Shown one piece after another: positions 34,978-44,902 of a DNA stretch of 64,000 nucleotides. The position numbers and the translations under genes are program-made. How positions within the stretch are numbered: position 1 is the first letter of the stretch; each line of letters starts with the position of its first letter. The notes under the pieces were generated by a model. It ran no database searches and was not told the origin of the DNA. It saw nothing but the letters and a program-made list of their open reading frames with translations. The stretch covers positions 23,958 through 87,957 of the forward strand of contig CAYMII010000011.1 of assembly GCA_964390565.1 (NCBI GenBank), read 5' to 3'. Origin of the DNA: UBA8529 sp964390565. Its GTDB lineage: Bacteria; Bacteroidota; Bacteroidia; Bacteroidales; Tenuifilaceae.

Positions 34978-34990
34978 TCAAACTGTTAGA

Positions 34991-37381
34991 TTAAAAGAAA
35001 TCGTCCTCATTAACCTCCTCCACTTTAATCTTCTTTTTCCCTTTAACATTCTCACAATCTAAGTCGTAATACTTCTCAATCAGCGGCTTCTCCCACTGAT
35101 CGTTGGGTGAAACACCCAAATGGGGATCTTTGTATACTTTTTCCATGAACAAAGCAAAAATTGGTAGTGCCATTCTAGCACCCTGACCAAAGTAAAGTTC
35201 CTGAAAATGAACCGAACGATCCTCTGCCCCAGCCCAAGTACCCGTTACAAGATTTGGAACCATTCCCATAAACCATCCATCAGCGTGACCCTGAGTTGTT
35301 CCCGTTTTACCAGCAATTTGACCTGGAAGTTCATAAGTAGCCCTTAGGCTATATGCTGTTCCAAAATTTATTACTCCTTCGAGCAGGTTGGTCATTAAAT
35401 AGGCCGTTTGTTCGCTAATGGCCTCATTTTTTTGAGGACTAAACGATTCCAAAACGTTCCCGTTTTTATCCTCAATTTTGGTCACCATTAAAGGTTCAAT
35501 GTGAACCCCTTTATTAGCGATGGTCCCATATGCGCCAACCATTTCATAAACAGACACCTCTGAGGTGCCAAGAAATACTGAATTTACAGCCTGAATTTTA
35601 CTTGAAATACCCATCTTTTTGATAATATCGGCAAGCGCTTGTGGTGTAAACTGCTTAATAAGCCATGCCGAAATGTTATTAACTGAGTTTGCAAGACCCC
35701 ATTTCAATGTAACCATCTTCCCATCGTACTTTGTGCTGCCAGAATTCTTTGGTGTCCATGTTGAGTCCTGCATTTCTCCATCCTTATTTCTCATCCTTTC
35801 AATAAAAGTTTGAGAAACATTAGGGATTTTATAGCAAGGTGAATACCCCTCTTGCATTGCAAGAGTATATAAAAACGGTTTTATAGTAGATCCTACTTGT
35901 CGCTTCCCCTGATAAACATGATCGTACTTAAAATGACGATAGTTTGGACCACCAACATATGCTCTAATATGTCCATTATGCGGATTCATAGCCATAAAGC
36001 CAGCACGGAAGTATCGTTTGTAATGTTTTATTGAATCCAAAGGTGACATAATCGTATCCCTATCACCCTTCCAGGTAAAAATTGTCATCCTTGTTTTTTT
36101 ATTGAAGTTAGCATAAATGCTATCCATCGGAACTCCTCTGTTTCTTAGCACTCGATAACGCTCGGTTTGCTTCATTGCATGAAGAAGAATGCCCCTAATT
36201 TGCTCGTTAGTTAACTTTGGATCGAAAAGTCTATTGCCAACCGTTTTCTGCTCATAGTCGAAATGAAACTGTAAGTACTTTGCTAAATGCTCTTCAACAG
36301 CTTCCTCGGCATATTGCTGCATTCTGGAATTAACAGTGGTATAAATCTTCAACCCATCACGATAAATATCATAAGGTCTTCCATCGGGTTTAAGGTTTTT
36401 GTTACACCAACCATATAGTGGGTTGTTTGCCCATTGAACCGAGTCCTCAACGAATTGCTCGTGGGTAAAGTAATGGCGAGGTTCAGGTTGGCGAGCAATA
36501 AGTATTTGTCTTAGCGTTTCACGGAAATAGGTTGCAAGTCCAACGTTATGATCTTGAACCTTATAATTTAACTTGATAGGTATCTTTACTAACGAATCGT
36601 ATACATGTTTTGTAATAAACTCATATTTGTTTAGCTGGGAAAGGACAAAGTTTCGCCGAGCCAATGAGCGCTCGGGGTTACGAACAGGACTATACCTTGT
36701 AGGGGCATTTACCAAACCAACAAGTACTGCTGCTTGCTCAAGTTTAAGCGAATCGGGCGATGTATTAAAAAAAGTTTTTGCTGCTGATTTAATTCCATAA
36801 GCATTCCCCCCAAACTCAACTACGTTGAGGTACATTGCAAGGATTTCATTTTTGGTATAGTTCTTCTCGAGCTTTACTGATGTAATCCACTCCTTTAGCT
36901 TTGCAATCCCTAAATGCGCAAACTTTGATATGAAAAATCTACGATATACTGTATCGCGAGGGAATAAATTCTTTGCAAGCTGCTGTGTGATGGTACTTCC
37001 TCCTCCTGCTTCTTTATTTCCAAGAAGTAATGTTTTAAAAAAAACACGCGCTAAACCACGAGCATCTATGCCGCTATGTCTTCTAAAGCGAATGTCCTCA
37101 GTAGCGATAAGCGCCTTTATAACATTTGGCGATATTTTATCATAACTAACAAATGTTCTGTTTTGAATAAAGTATGTTCCAAGTACCTTGTGATCCTCAG
37201 AAATAACCTCAGATGCCAGATTGCTTTTAGGGTTTTCGAGCTCTTCGAATGTTGGCATCGGACCAAATGCCTCGGCTGAAATTAAGATGAAAAGCAATAT
37301 TAAGGTAAAAAACAATATCGAAGCTGAACCCCAAATCCATAATCTAAGCTTGATCTTAGAATCAATTTTTTTAAGTGCCAT
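34991..37381 (-). CDS. Class A penicillin-binding protein (PBP1A-like)
   Basis: A 796-residue bifunctional peptidoglycan synthase. After a single membrane anchor (~14-36), the GT51 glycosyltransferase domain has catalytic Glu95 in ATEDIRFRRHSGID and the GGGSTITQQLAKNL motif. The transpeptidase domain has nucleophile Ser498 in GSTIKPF, SVNN, and KTGTTQGHADGW near residue 692. It polymerises glycan and cross-links peptides at the inner membrane. Convergent with the ABC ATPase gene. Confidence 0.95.
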   Translation of the reverse strand: MALKKIDSKIKLRLWIWGSASILFFTLILLFILISAEAFGPMPTFEELENPKSNLASEVISEDHKVLGTYFIQNRTFVSYDKISPNVIKALIATEDIRFRRHSGIDARGLARVFFKTLLLGNKEAGGGSTITQQLAKNLFPRDTVYRRFFISKFAHLGIAKLKEWITSVKLEKNYTKNEILAMYLNVVEFGGNAYGIKSAAKTFFNTSPDSLKLEQAAVLVGLVNAPTRYSPVRNPERSLARRNFVLSQLNKYEFITKHVYDSLVKIPIKLNYKVQDHNVGLATYFRETLRQILIARQPEPRHYFTHEQFVEDSVQWANNPLYGWCNKNLKPDGRPYDIYRDGLKIYTTVNSRMQQYAEEAVEEHLAKYLQFHFDYEQKTVGNRLFDPKLTNEQIRGILLHAMKQTERYRVLRNRGVPMDSIYANFNKKTRMTIFTWKGDRDTIMSPLDSIKHYKRYFRAGFMAMNPHNGHIRAYVGGPNYRHFKYDHVYQGKRQVGSTIKPFLYTLAMQEGYSPCYKIPNVSQTFIERMRNKDGEMQDSTWTPKNSGSTKYDGKMVTLKWGLANSVNNISAWLIKQFTPQALADIIKKMGISSKIQAVNSVFLGTSEVSVYEMVGAYGTIANKGVHIEPLMVTKIEDKNGNVLESFSPQKNEAISEQTAYLMTNLLEGVINFGTAYSLRATYELPGQIAGKTGTTQGHADGWFMGMVPNLVTGTWAGAEDRSVHFQELYFGQGARMALPIFALFMEKVYKDPHLGVSPNDQWEKPLIEKYYDLDCENVKGKKKIKVEEVNEDDFF

Positions 37382-37611
37382 AGTCCAAATTTTAAAAAAT
37401 CGCTTACAAAGTTAGCAATAATTTATAAGGTTATATTAAAGGATTCGAGTGTTCTGTAAATCCTTTGTTAATTAGTGTTTAATAGGTGTTTCTACTTTAA
37501 ATAATCAATGCTAAAGGAATGAAATTAATCTATTTTAATATATTTTTTTGTTGTTACTTCGTTAATTGTTTTACTTTGTGCCAAATTTTCTTCAAACTTA
37601 TTTAATAAGGT

Positions 37612-39933
37612 ATGATCAAGAATCTTGTTATAGTTGAGTCCCCTGCCAAAGCCAAAACAATTGAGAAGTTTTTGGGTAGCGATTTTGTTGTAAAGTCTAG
37701 TTTTGGCCATATTCGAGACCTTTCCAAGAAGAACCTTGGAATAGATATTAAAAAGGGTTATGAGCCCGAATATGTTATCAGCGAGGAGAAGAAAAAGGTG
37801 GTTGACGATCTTCGTAAAAGTACAGCTCAAGCACAAACTGTTTGGTTAGCTTCCGATGAAGACCGCGAGGGAGAGGCCATTGCTTGGCACCTAAGCGAGG
37901 TACTGAAACTAGATCCCAAAAAAACTAAGCGAATTGTATTCCACGAAATTACCAAAGATGCCATTCAAAAGGCAATAAAAAACCCTCGTGGCATCGATTA
38001 TAACCTTGTTAATGCGCAGCAAGCACGCAGAATACTTGACAGACTAGTAGGATTTGAACTCTCTCCTATTCTTTGGAAAAAAGTTAAGCCAGCCCTTTCA
38101 GCCGGGAGGGTACAATCGGTAGCTGTAAGATTACTTGTTGAGCGCGAAAGGGAAGTTTTTGCCTTTAAATCATCATCCTTTTTTAAAGTTAACGCCCTTT
38201 TTAAAGGTGATGCTGAAATTAAAGCAGAACTCTCAGATAGGATCAGTACACTTAAGGAAACCCTCGACCTACTTGAGAATTGCAAAAATGCAACATTTAC
38301 AATTTCCGATGTAAGCAAGAAGCCATCGAAAAAAACCCCTGCTCCCCCTTTTACTACATCAACATTACAACAAGAGGCAAGCAGAAAGCTAAACTTCTCT
38401 GTTTCTCAAACCATGACCATTGCACAAAAACTTTACGAAGCGGGTCATATCACTTACATGAGAACGGACTCTGTAAATCTTTCGGATACGGCAATTGATG
38501 CAGCAAAGAAAACCATTTGCGAAGAGTTTGGAGAAAAATATCACAACCCACGCCAGTTTAAAACCAAATCAAAGGGTGCACAAGAAGCTCACGAGGCTAT
38601 TCGCCCTACCTATATCGATAAGTTTAAGATAACAGGAAGCACGGGCGAACAACGTCTTTACGAGCTGATTTGGAAAAGAACAATCGCCTCGCAGATGAGC
38701 GATGCCCAACTTGAGAAAACGGTTGTAACCATCAACATCTCTACATCAAAATACAATTTTATCGCAGCTGGTGAGGTTATCCTTTTTGACGGATTCTTAA
38801 AGGTTTACTTAGAATCATCGGACGAGGATTCTGAAGAAACAGGAAAGGATTTGCTCCCTCCAATGAAGGCAGGACAGATTCTCACAACAAAAGAAATATT
38901 CGCAAACGAACGGTTTACTCAGCGTCCCGCTAGATACACCGAGGCAAGCCTCGTTAAAAAGCTCGAAGAACTTGGTATTGGACGACCATCAACCTATGCT
39001 CCAACAATATCTACAATTGTTACCCGTGGTTATGCCCTAAAAGAGGATCGTGAGGGCGTTGAACGAAGATATATTTCAATTTTACTTAAAAACGGGAAAA
39101 TCACTCAACAGGAGAAAGTTGAGAATACGGGCAGCGAAAAAGCCAAACTTTTCCCTAGCGATATTGGTATTGTTGTAAACGATTTCTTAATCGAATATTT
39201 CAAAAATATCCTCAGCTTTAACTTCACCGCTACCGTTGAAAAAGAGTTTGATGATATTGCGGAGGGTAAAATAGAATGGACAAAAATGATCGATCAGTTC
39301 TATCGTCCATTCCATAAAGATGTTGAAAAAACCCTTGTAGAATCTGATTATAGCAAAGGCGAACGAGTTCTTGGCAATGATCCCAAAACAGGGAAACCTG
39401 TATCCGTAAGAATTGGGCGTTTTGGACCTATTGCCCAAATTGGCGAAAACAACCCCGAAGCAAATATTAAAGCACAATATGCCAGCCTGTTAAAGGGTCA
39501 ACTCATTGAAACAATCACGCTTGAGGAGGCTCTAAAACTTTTCGATTTACCTCGTAACCTTGGTTTGTATGAGGATAATGAGGTTGTTATTGGCGTAGGT
39601 CGTTTTGGCCCTTACGTTCGTCATGCCTCAAAATTTGTTTCACTTAAAAAGGAAGATAACCCCATTACAATTAATATTGAACGTGCAATAGAACTTATTG
39701 AAGAGGGTCGTAAGAAGGAACGCGAAAAGGTAATTAAGATTTTTGAAGAGGATTCTACTCTTCAGCTATTAAATGGTCGTTGGGGTGCATACATTTATTA
39801 TAAAGGAGATAATTACAAACTCCCAAAAGGCACTGATGTTCAAAAACTGGCATACGCCGATTGCATTAAAATTGTTGGTGATCAAAAGCCAACCAATAAA
39901 AAGAAAAAACCTCAAGGCAAAGCAAAGAAATGA
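37612..39933 (+). CDS. topA: DNA topoisomerase I
   Basis: A 773-residue type IA topoisomerase relaxing negative supercoils. The Toprim domain opens VIVESPAKAKTIEKFLG and has DREGEAIAWHL; the active-site Tyr282 is in ITYMRTDSVNLS. The C-terminal part has repeat units such as GRFGPIAQIGE and GRFGPYVRHASKF and a Lys-rich tail, with no tetracysteine zinc fingers, as is usual in Bacteroidota. Its stop overlaps the next start by four bases (ATGA). Confidence 0.95.
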   Translation: MIKNLVIVESPAKAKTIEKFLGSDFVVKSSFGHIRDLSKKNLGIDIKKGYEPEYVISEEKKKVVDDLRKSTAQAQTVWLASDEDREGEAIAWHLSEVLKLDPKKTKRIVFHEITKDAIQKAIKNPRGIDYNLVNAQQARRILDRLVGFELSPILWKKVKPALSAGRVQSVAVRLLVEREREVFAFKSSSFFKVNALFKGDAEIKAELSDRISTLKETLDLLENCKNATFTISDVSKKPSKKTPAPPFTTSTLQQEASRKLNFSVSQTMTIAQKLYEAGHITYMRTDSVNLSDTAIDAAKKTICEEFGEKYHNPRQFKTKSKGAQEAHEAIRPTYIDKFKITGSTGEQRLYELIWKRTIASQMSDAQLEKTVVTINISTSKYNFIAAGEVILFDGFLKVYLESSDEDSEETGKDLLPPMKAGQILTTKEIFANERFTQRPARYTEASLVKKLEELGIGRPSTYAPTISTIVTRGYALKEDREGVERRYISILLKNGKITQQEKVENTGSEKAKLFPSDIGIVVNDFLIEYFKNILSFNFTATVEKEFDDIAEGKIEWTKMIDQFYRPFHKDVEKTLVESDYSKGERVLGNDPKTGKPVSVRIGRFGPIAQIGENNPEANIKAQYASLLKGQLIETITLEEALKLFDLPRNLGLYEDNEVVIGVGRFGPYVRHASKFVSLKKEDNPITINIERAIELIEEGRKKEREKVIKIFEEDSTLQLLNGRWGAYIYYKGDNYKLPKGTDVQKLAYADCIKIVGDQKPTNKKKKPQGKAKK

Positions 39934-41087
39934 GCCCAGCCGATTATCTTGATCCAACGGATGCTCTTCCAAAAATTGGAGGAGTTACTAAAGGTGCATC
40001 AACCCTTTTAAATACTTCTTTCTTTAAGCATGGTAAAAGTTTTCCATCGATAGTGGAGGGTGATTTGGTTATACTCGGTATACCTGAAAGCAGAAACTCG
40101 TCAAATAAAGGTGCGTCAAAATCACCCGATTTGATTCGTGAATATTTCTACAGCCTTTCTTCTTTCCCAACAAAAATTAAAATTGTTGATGTAGGTAACC
40201 TCAAATCCACAAAATCACCAAAAGATTCATACTCTGCTATTAAAGATCTCTGTGATTTCTTCTTGTCAAAGAAAGCTACCATACTAATACTTGGAGGTAC
40301 TCAAGAAATATCTTATCCAGTTTATCAAGCCATTAAACTTCATCGAAAAAGTGTTAGCGCTTCGTTTATCGATTCTCGAATTGATATGGACGATAGCAAT
40401 GGTGAATTTTGTTCAACGGGATATATCAAGCACTTTATAGATGAACCCCTTGAAAATTTATTCAACATCAGTATAATTGGGTATCAAGGCTATTTATGCG
40501 ATCCGAATAGCATCGAAACCCTTAACAAAAAAAATCACGAATTACTTAGATTGGGTTTTGTAAGGGGTAATTATCGAGAAACTGAGCCAACTTTTAGGGA
40601 TTCTGATTTGGTCAGCTTCGATCTCGGTGCAATAAGAAATTCCGATTGTCAAGGCAATATCTTTCCATCTCCTAATGGGTTATATGCCGAGGAGGCTTGC
40701 CAATTATCAAGATATGCTGGACTTAGCGACAGCACGTGTTGTTTTGGCCTTTTTGAACTAACTGCGGAGGATTACCCCCAAAGCGCCCATTTATCAGCTC
40801 AACTAATTTGGCATTTTATCGAAGCTTTTTCACAACGCAAATCTGAAAAGCCTAATGCCAATGGCGAGTTCAAAAAATTCATAGTAGAAAGTCCTACTCC
40901 AGGAATAGAAATGATTTTCTACAAAAGTTTAACCTCTGATAACTGGTGGATGGAAATTCCTTTATCAAATGTGGAGCAATCGCTCAAAAAAAACATTATT
41001 ATTTCTTGCTCTTATAACGATTATGTAGCTGCTAGCAAACACGAACTCCCCGAAAGATGGCTAAGAGTCTATAACAAAGTTGTTTAG
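39930..41087 (+). CDS. Arginase/formimidoylglutamase-fold protein with incomplete metal site
   Basis: A 385-residue ureohydrolase-superfamily protein. The family motifs are recognisable but altered: GGxH is GGTQ (122-125, His to Gln), DAHxD is D148-S-R-I-D152 (His to Arg), and SxDxDxxDP is S229-F-D-L-G-A-I-R-N (second Asp to Gly, last Asp to Arg). Three of the six manganese ligands of arginase are therefore gone, so ordinary hydrolase activity is doubtful. It is translationally coupled to topA and lies ~200 bases before porP/sprF. A structural or regulatory role, possibly linked to type IX secretion, is inference only. Confidence 0.8.
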   Translation: MSPADYLDPTDALPKIGGVTKGASTLLNTSFFKHGKSFPSIVEGDLVILGIPESRNSSNKGASKSPDLIREYFYSLSSFPTKIKIVDVGNLKSTKSPKDSYSAIKDLCDFFLSKKATILILGGTQEISYPVYQAIKLHRKSVSASFIDSRIDMDDSNGEFCSTGYIKHFIDEPLENLFNISIIGYQGYLCDPNSIETLNKKNHELLRLGFVRGNYRETEPTFRDSDLVSFDLGAIRNSDCQGNIFPSPNGLYAEEACQLSRYAGLSDSTCCFGLFELTAEDYPQSAHLSAQLIWHFIEAFSQRKSEKPNANGEFKKFIVESPTPGIEMIFYKSLTSDNWWMEIPLSNVEQSLKKNIIISCSYNDYVAASKHELPERWLRVYNKVV

Positions 41088-41295
41088 CTTTACACAATTC
41101 TTGTTTAAAGAAAATATTTTTAAAAAGAGACATAAATTTTAGGGTCAATCCCTAACTTTTTTTTTTAAATAAATGTATAAGCTTATACTTTTTAGTTCTT
41201 TTATCAACATATTATTGTTAATAAAATTTGTAAGGAATTAATATTTTTATTTACTTTACCTTTCGGTTGAACCATATTTAGTGAGGTATATTAAC

Positions 41296-42228
41296 ATGCG
41301 ATTAAAAAAACCTATTTTATTGCTTGTTTCATTAGTTTTATTGTCTTCTGCCTTTGCGCAGCAAGATCCTCAATTCTCGCAAGTTATGTTTAACCAAAAC
41401 ACCATCAATCCCGGTGCCGCAGGTAGTAGCGATATGATTTCTTCAAGTTTAATAAATAGGATTCAATGGGTCGGTTTTGATGGAGCTCCTCGTACAAGTG
41501 CGCTCAATATTAACTCAGCCATTGCTCCTTTTGGGTTTAAGAGCGGTGTAGGACTGAATATTTGCACAGATAACTACGGTTTTAATAAAGATCTTGGGAT
41601 GAATATCTCCTATGCTGCGCGCCTTAAAACCGGAAAAGGAATGCTAGGATTAGGTATTAACGGAGGATTTATAAGTAAAAATATCAATCCTACTTGGAAT
41701 CCAGCGGGAGGCGATGATGCGATTCCAGCAAAAAAAGAAAGTAGTTTAAATCTTGATTTAGGCGCAGGCCTTTATTTTAACAATGAAGAAATGTATTTTG
41801 GATTTTCTGTAGCACACTTAAATGGTACAAAAATGAATAACGCTACAAATCCTGCTCACTATAAACGTCAATTTTACTTAACTGGTGGATATATATTAAA
41901 TATGCCAAATCCGTCATGGCAGCTTAATCCCTCGGTTTATGCTGTTTCTGATTTATTTTTGTCACAAATTTCATTATCTGCCAATGTTAAATACAATAAA
42001 AAATTCTGGGGAGGCGTTTCTTATCGTATGGGTCGTTTAGGTGATGCCATAACTGGAATGTTTGGAATTGAGCTCTTTAATGGGCTAAAAATTGGTTACG
42101 CATACGAATTTTCGATGCGCGAAATCAGTGCTTATAATGATGGTTCACACGAGTTTATGCTTGGTTATACCTTTTCATTAAAAAAGGAACGACCACCTCA
42201 ACAATATAAAAGCATAAGATTTTTGTAG
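41296..42228 (+). CDS. porP: PorP/SprF family type IX secretion outer-membrane protein
   Basis: A 310-residue outer-membrane beta-barrel with signal peptide (residues 1-20, SAFA-QQ). The start DPQFSQVMFNQNTINPGAAG is diagnostic of PorP/SprF, as are repeated barrel strands ending near YAYEFSMREIS and HEFMLGYTF. In T9SS, PorP is an outer-membrane partner of the GldK/N ring and PorE. A GTG at 41281 is in frame, but the ATG at 41296 begins the signal peptide. It opens the porP-gldKLMN run. Many genomes hold several SprF paralogues, but position argues for the core copy. Confidence 0.92.
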   Translation: MRLKKPILLLVSLVLLSSAFAQQDPQFSQVMFNQNTINPGAAGSSDMISSSLINRIQWVGFDGAPRTSALNINSAIAPFGFKSGVGLNICTDNYGFNKDLGMNISYAARLKTGKGMLGLGINGGFISKNINPTWNPAGGDDAIPAKKESSLNLDLGAGLYFNNEEMYFGFSVAHLNGTKMNNATNPAHYKRQFYLTGGYILNMPNPSWQLNPSVYAVSDLFLSQISLSANVKYNKKFWGGVSYRMGRLGDAITGMFGIELFNGLKIGYAYEFSMREISAYNDGSHEFMLGYTFSLKKERPPQQYKSIRFL

Positions 42229-42285
42229 GCCATTTAAAACTGAATTCAAAAAAAATTACGTTATTTGCTAAATAAATGGAGTGTT

Positions 42286-43626
42286 ATGAAAAAGCTTCTT
42301 ATTTTTAGTTTTGTAATCGCCCTGCTGAATAGCTGCAGTGGGCCAGGTGCTGTTGGTCAAGGGGGTGAGCTTATGAGCGTACCCAGGAAAAGTTACGCTG
42401 AACCAAATCCACTTGGAATGGTTTTCGTCCCTATGGGTTCGTTTAACATGGGGGGCAACGATCAGGATGTATCTTGGGCAGTAAACGCTCCAACCAAGAC
42501 CATCTCTGTTGATGCTTTCTGGATCGACCAAACAGAGATTACAAACAATCAGTATCGCCAATTCGTTTACTATGTCCGCGATTCTATTGCACGAAGAAAA
42601 CTTGCAGAGCAAAACGACGAGTTTGCTATAGCCGAGGATCAATTTGGAAATCCCATCGATCCCCCAACCCTAAACTGGGAGGTTCCAATCGATGCAACTG
42701 ATGAAGGACAAGCTGAAATCCTAAAGGAAATGTATTATACCAAGGAGGAAAGTTTTTATAACCGTAAGGAAGTAGATACCCGAAAACTTGACTATGAATA
42801 CTTCTGGATTGATTTAAAGCAAGCTGCTGCAAAGCGCAACCGCTATAATTTCGAAACCCAAAGTTACGATCAAGGCGAAGTTATTAATAATATGGGAGTA
42901 CCGGTTAAGGTTACTGATCGTTCATCGTTTATCATTCGCGATAAGGTTAACGTATACCCTGATACCCTTTGCTGGATTAGCGATTTTACCTACGCATTTA
43001 ATGAGCCTTATGCAACTACCTATTTCTGGCATCCTTCATACGATAGTTACCCTGTGGTGGGTGTTTCATGGAAACAAGCGTCAGCATTCTGTATATGGAG
43101 AACCCAAATGTTTACCAAATATATGAACGCTCAAGGATTACCTGGTTCTCATGACTATCGATTACCTACTGAGGCTGAATGGGAATATGCTGCAAGAGGT
43201 GGTCTCGATCATAGCATGTATCCATGGGGAGGTCCTTATACTCGTAATGCCGAAGGTTGTTTCCTTGCAAACTTTAAACCTCTTCGTGGTAATTTAGTCG
43301 ATGATGGTGGATTTATCACTCTCCCTGTTGGCTCATTTGATCCTAACGATTATGGTATTTATGATATGGCTGGTAACGTAGCAGAGTGGACTGCAAATGC
43401 TTTTGATGAGAGTGCATATGCTTTTACTCATGATATGAATCCTGACTATAAATATAATGCTAAACCAAACGATCCTCCTGCTCTAAAACGAAAAGTTATT
43501 CGTGGAGGTTCATGGAAAGATATTGGATATTTCCTACAGGTAGGAACACGTACCTTTGAATATCAAGATACAACTAAATCATACGTTGGATTTAGATGTG
43601 TAAAAACATACTTAGGCGGTAAATAG
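42286..43626 (+). CDS. gldK: Type IX secretion ring lipoprotein GldK/PorK
   Basis: A 446-residue outer-membrane lipoprotein (signal and lipobox LNSC|S at residue ~20) with a formylglycine-generating-enzyme-like fold: GMVFVPMGSFNMGG, TEITNNQYRQFVYYV, LPTEAEWEYAARGG, YDMAGNVAEWT and RGGSWKD. In T9SS it forms, with GldN, the periplasmic ring attached to the outer membrane; the FGE fold is structural there. The ATG at 42286 gives the lipoprotein signal; a TTG at 42265 is less likely. Confidence 0.95.
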   Translation: MKKLLIFSFVIALLNSCSGPGAVGQGGELMSVPRKSYAEPNPLGMVFVPMGSFNMGGNDQDVSWAVNAPTKTISVDAFWIDQTEITNNQYRQFVYYVRDSIARRKLAEQNDEFAIAEDQFGNPIDPPTLNWEVPIDATDEGQAEILKEMYYTKEESFYNRKEVDTRKLDYEYFWIDLKQAAAKRNRYNFETQSYDQGEVINNMGVPVKVTDRSSFIIRDKVNVYPDTLCWISDFTYAFNEPYATTYFWHPSYDSYPVVGVSWKQASAFCIWRTQMFTKYMNAQGLPGSHDYRLPTEAEWEYAARGGLDHSMYPWGGPYTRNAEGCFLANFKPLRGNLVDDGGFITLPVGSFDPNDYGIYDMAGNVAEWTANAFDESAYAFTHDMNPDYKYNAKPNDPPALKRKVIRGGSWKDIGYFLQVGTRTFEYQDTTKSYVGFRCVKTYLGGK

Positions 43627-43671
43627 GTAATGTGCACAACTTGTGCAATAATAACTTAATATTTAAACACC

Positions 43672-44880
43672 ATGGGATTTAATATTTCTGAAATAGTCCA
43701 AGGATCAGGTTGGAAAAACTTTATGAAGTATCTTTATGGTTGGGGTGCTTCTATCGTAATTCTTGGTGCTCTATTCAAAATCCTTCACCTGAAAGGTGCT
43801 ACTATCATGCTTATGTTCGGTATGGGTATCGAAGCAATTATTTTCTTTTTCTCTGCTTTTGAACCTATACATGAAGAGGTTGACTGGACTTTAGTTTACC
43901 CTGAGCTTGCTGGCATGTCAGATGAAGAGGAACTTCGTAAATACAGAAGTGACAGCAAACATGGTGGTCCACTTGATGCTGACTCAATAAAGGAAATAAT
44001 TTCAAGCGTTGTTGCATCAAGCGGAGTTGTTGCACAAGGAGGTTCTCAATCTTCAGGATCAGGTCAACAGGTTGCAACATCAAACGTTAATATGGGTGGA
44101 GCACTTGTTTTTACTGAGAAGTTCAACAAAATGCTTGATAGTGCTGAAATTGGACCTGAACTTTTCGAAAAAGTTGGTCGTGGTTTGAATAAACTTGGTG
44201 AAACATCCGCAAAACTTGCAGATATTTCAAATGCTGCTGCTGCAACAAATGAGTATACCGAGAAGATGAAGAAAGCATCTGAATCTGTTGGGTCATTTAC
44301 CGAAAGTTATTCAAAATCAGGTCAAGTCCTTACAGAGTCGATTAATATACTTTCGGAAAACTACCAAAAAACCGCAGGTATTGTTTCTGAAAGCGGACAA
44401 GATTTTATGAGTGGTGTTAGTAAATCTGTTACAAATTTACAAGAACAACTTACAAAAGCGGGTGAAAACGTAAGCAGCAGGATTACAGAATCTGGTAATA
44501 AAGTAGCATCAGATATTAGTACTGCAGCGAGCGGTTTAACAACAACATACCAGCAACTTTCTGATGCAATGAAAGTAAATGGTAGCTTAATAAGCGAAGG
44601 AAGTGGCGGTTACAAAGAGCAACTAGAGCGCTTAAATAAAAACATGTCTGCACTCAATGCTGCACATGAACTTCATTTACAAGAAACTAATCAGCGTTTA
44701 AAAGAAGCTGAAAAAGTATACTCTGGCGTTGATGGTATGATGAAGCAGATTAACTCTACAGTATCTGAGACTGAAAAGTTTGCACAAGCTATAGAGCTGC
44801 TAAATAAAAATATATCAGCATTGAATTCTGTTTATGGCAATATGCTTTCGGCTATGAACGTTATGTCGAATGGCAAATAA
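43672..44880 (+). CDS. gldL: Type IX secretion motor protein GldL/PorL, with long C-terminal extension
   Basis: A 402-residue inner-membrane protein. Two helices (~22-40 and 43-62) hold the conserved core YLYGWGASIVILGALFKI and GMGIEAIIFFFSAFEP; Glu54 in helix 2 is the residue expected to carry protons. GldL and GldM form the rotary, proton-driven motor of T9SS. The cytoplasmic part of ~335 residues is longer than the ~215-310 I recall for characterised GldL/PorL; it is Ser/Thr/Lys/Glu-rich, alpha-helical and twice carries LNKN(M/I)SALN near the end. The extension may make a longer cytoplasmic shaft. Confidence 0.94.
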   Translation: MGFNISEIVQGSGWKNFMKYLYGWGASIVILGALFKILHLKGATIMLMFGMGIEAIIFFFSAFEPIHEEVDWTLVYPELAGMSDEEELRKYRSDSKHGGPLDADSIKEIISSVVASSGVVAQGGSQSSGSGQQVATSNVNMGGALVFTEKFNKMLDSAEIGPELFEKVGRGLNKLGETSAKLADISNAAAATNEYTEKMKKASESVGSFTESYSKSGQVLTESINILSENYQKTAGIVSESGQDFMSGVSKSVTNLQEQLTKAGENVSSRITESGNKVASDISTAASGLTTTYQQLSDAMKVNGSLISEGSGGYKEQLERLNKNMSALNAAHELHLQETNQRLKEAEKVYSGVDGMMKQINSTVSETEKFAQAIELLNKNISALNSVYGNMLSAMNVMSNGK

Positions 44881-44902
44881 TATACTTTAGACTAAAAAGT
44901 CT

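Noticed and set aside
38000..38318. Open frames antisense to topA and many other long genes
   Set aside because: They are shadows of well-supported genes and lack family features or start signals.
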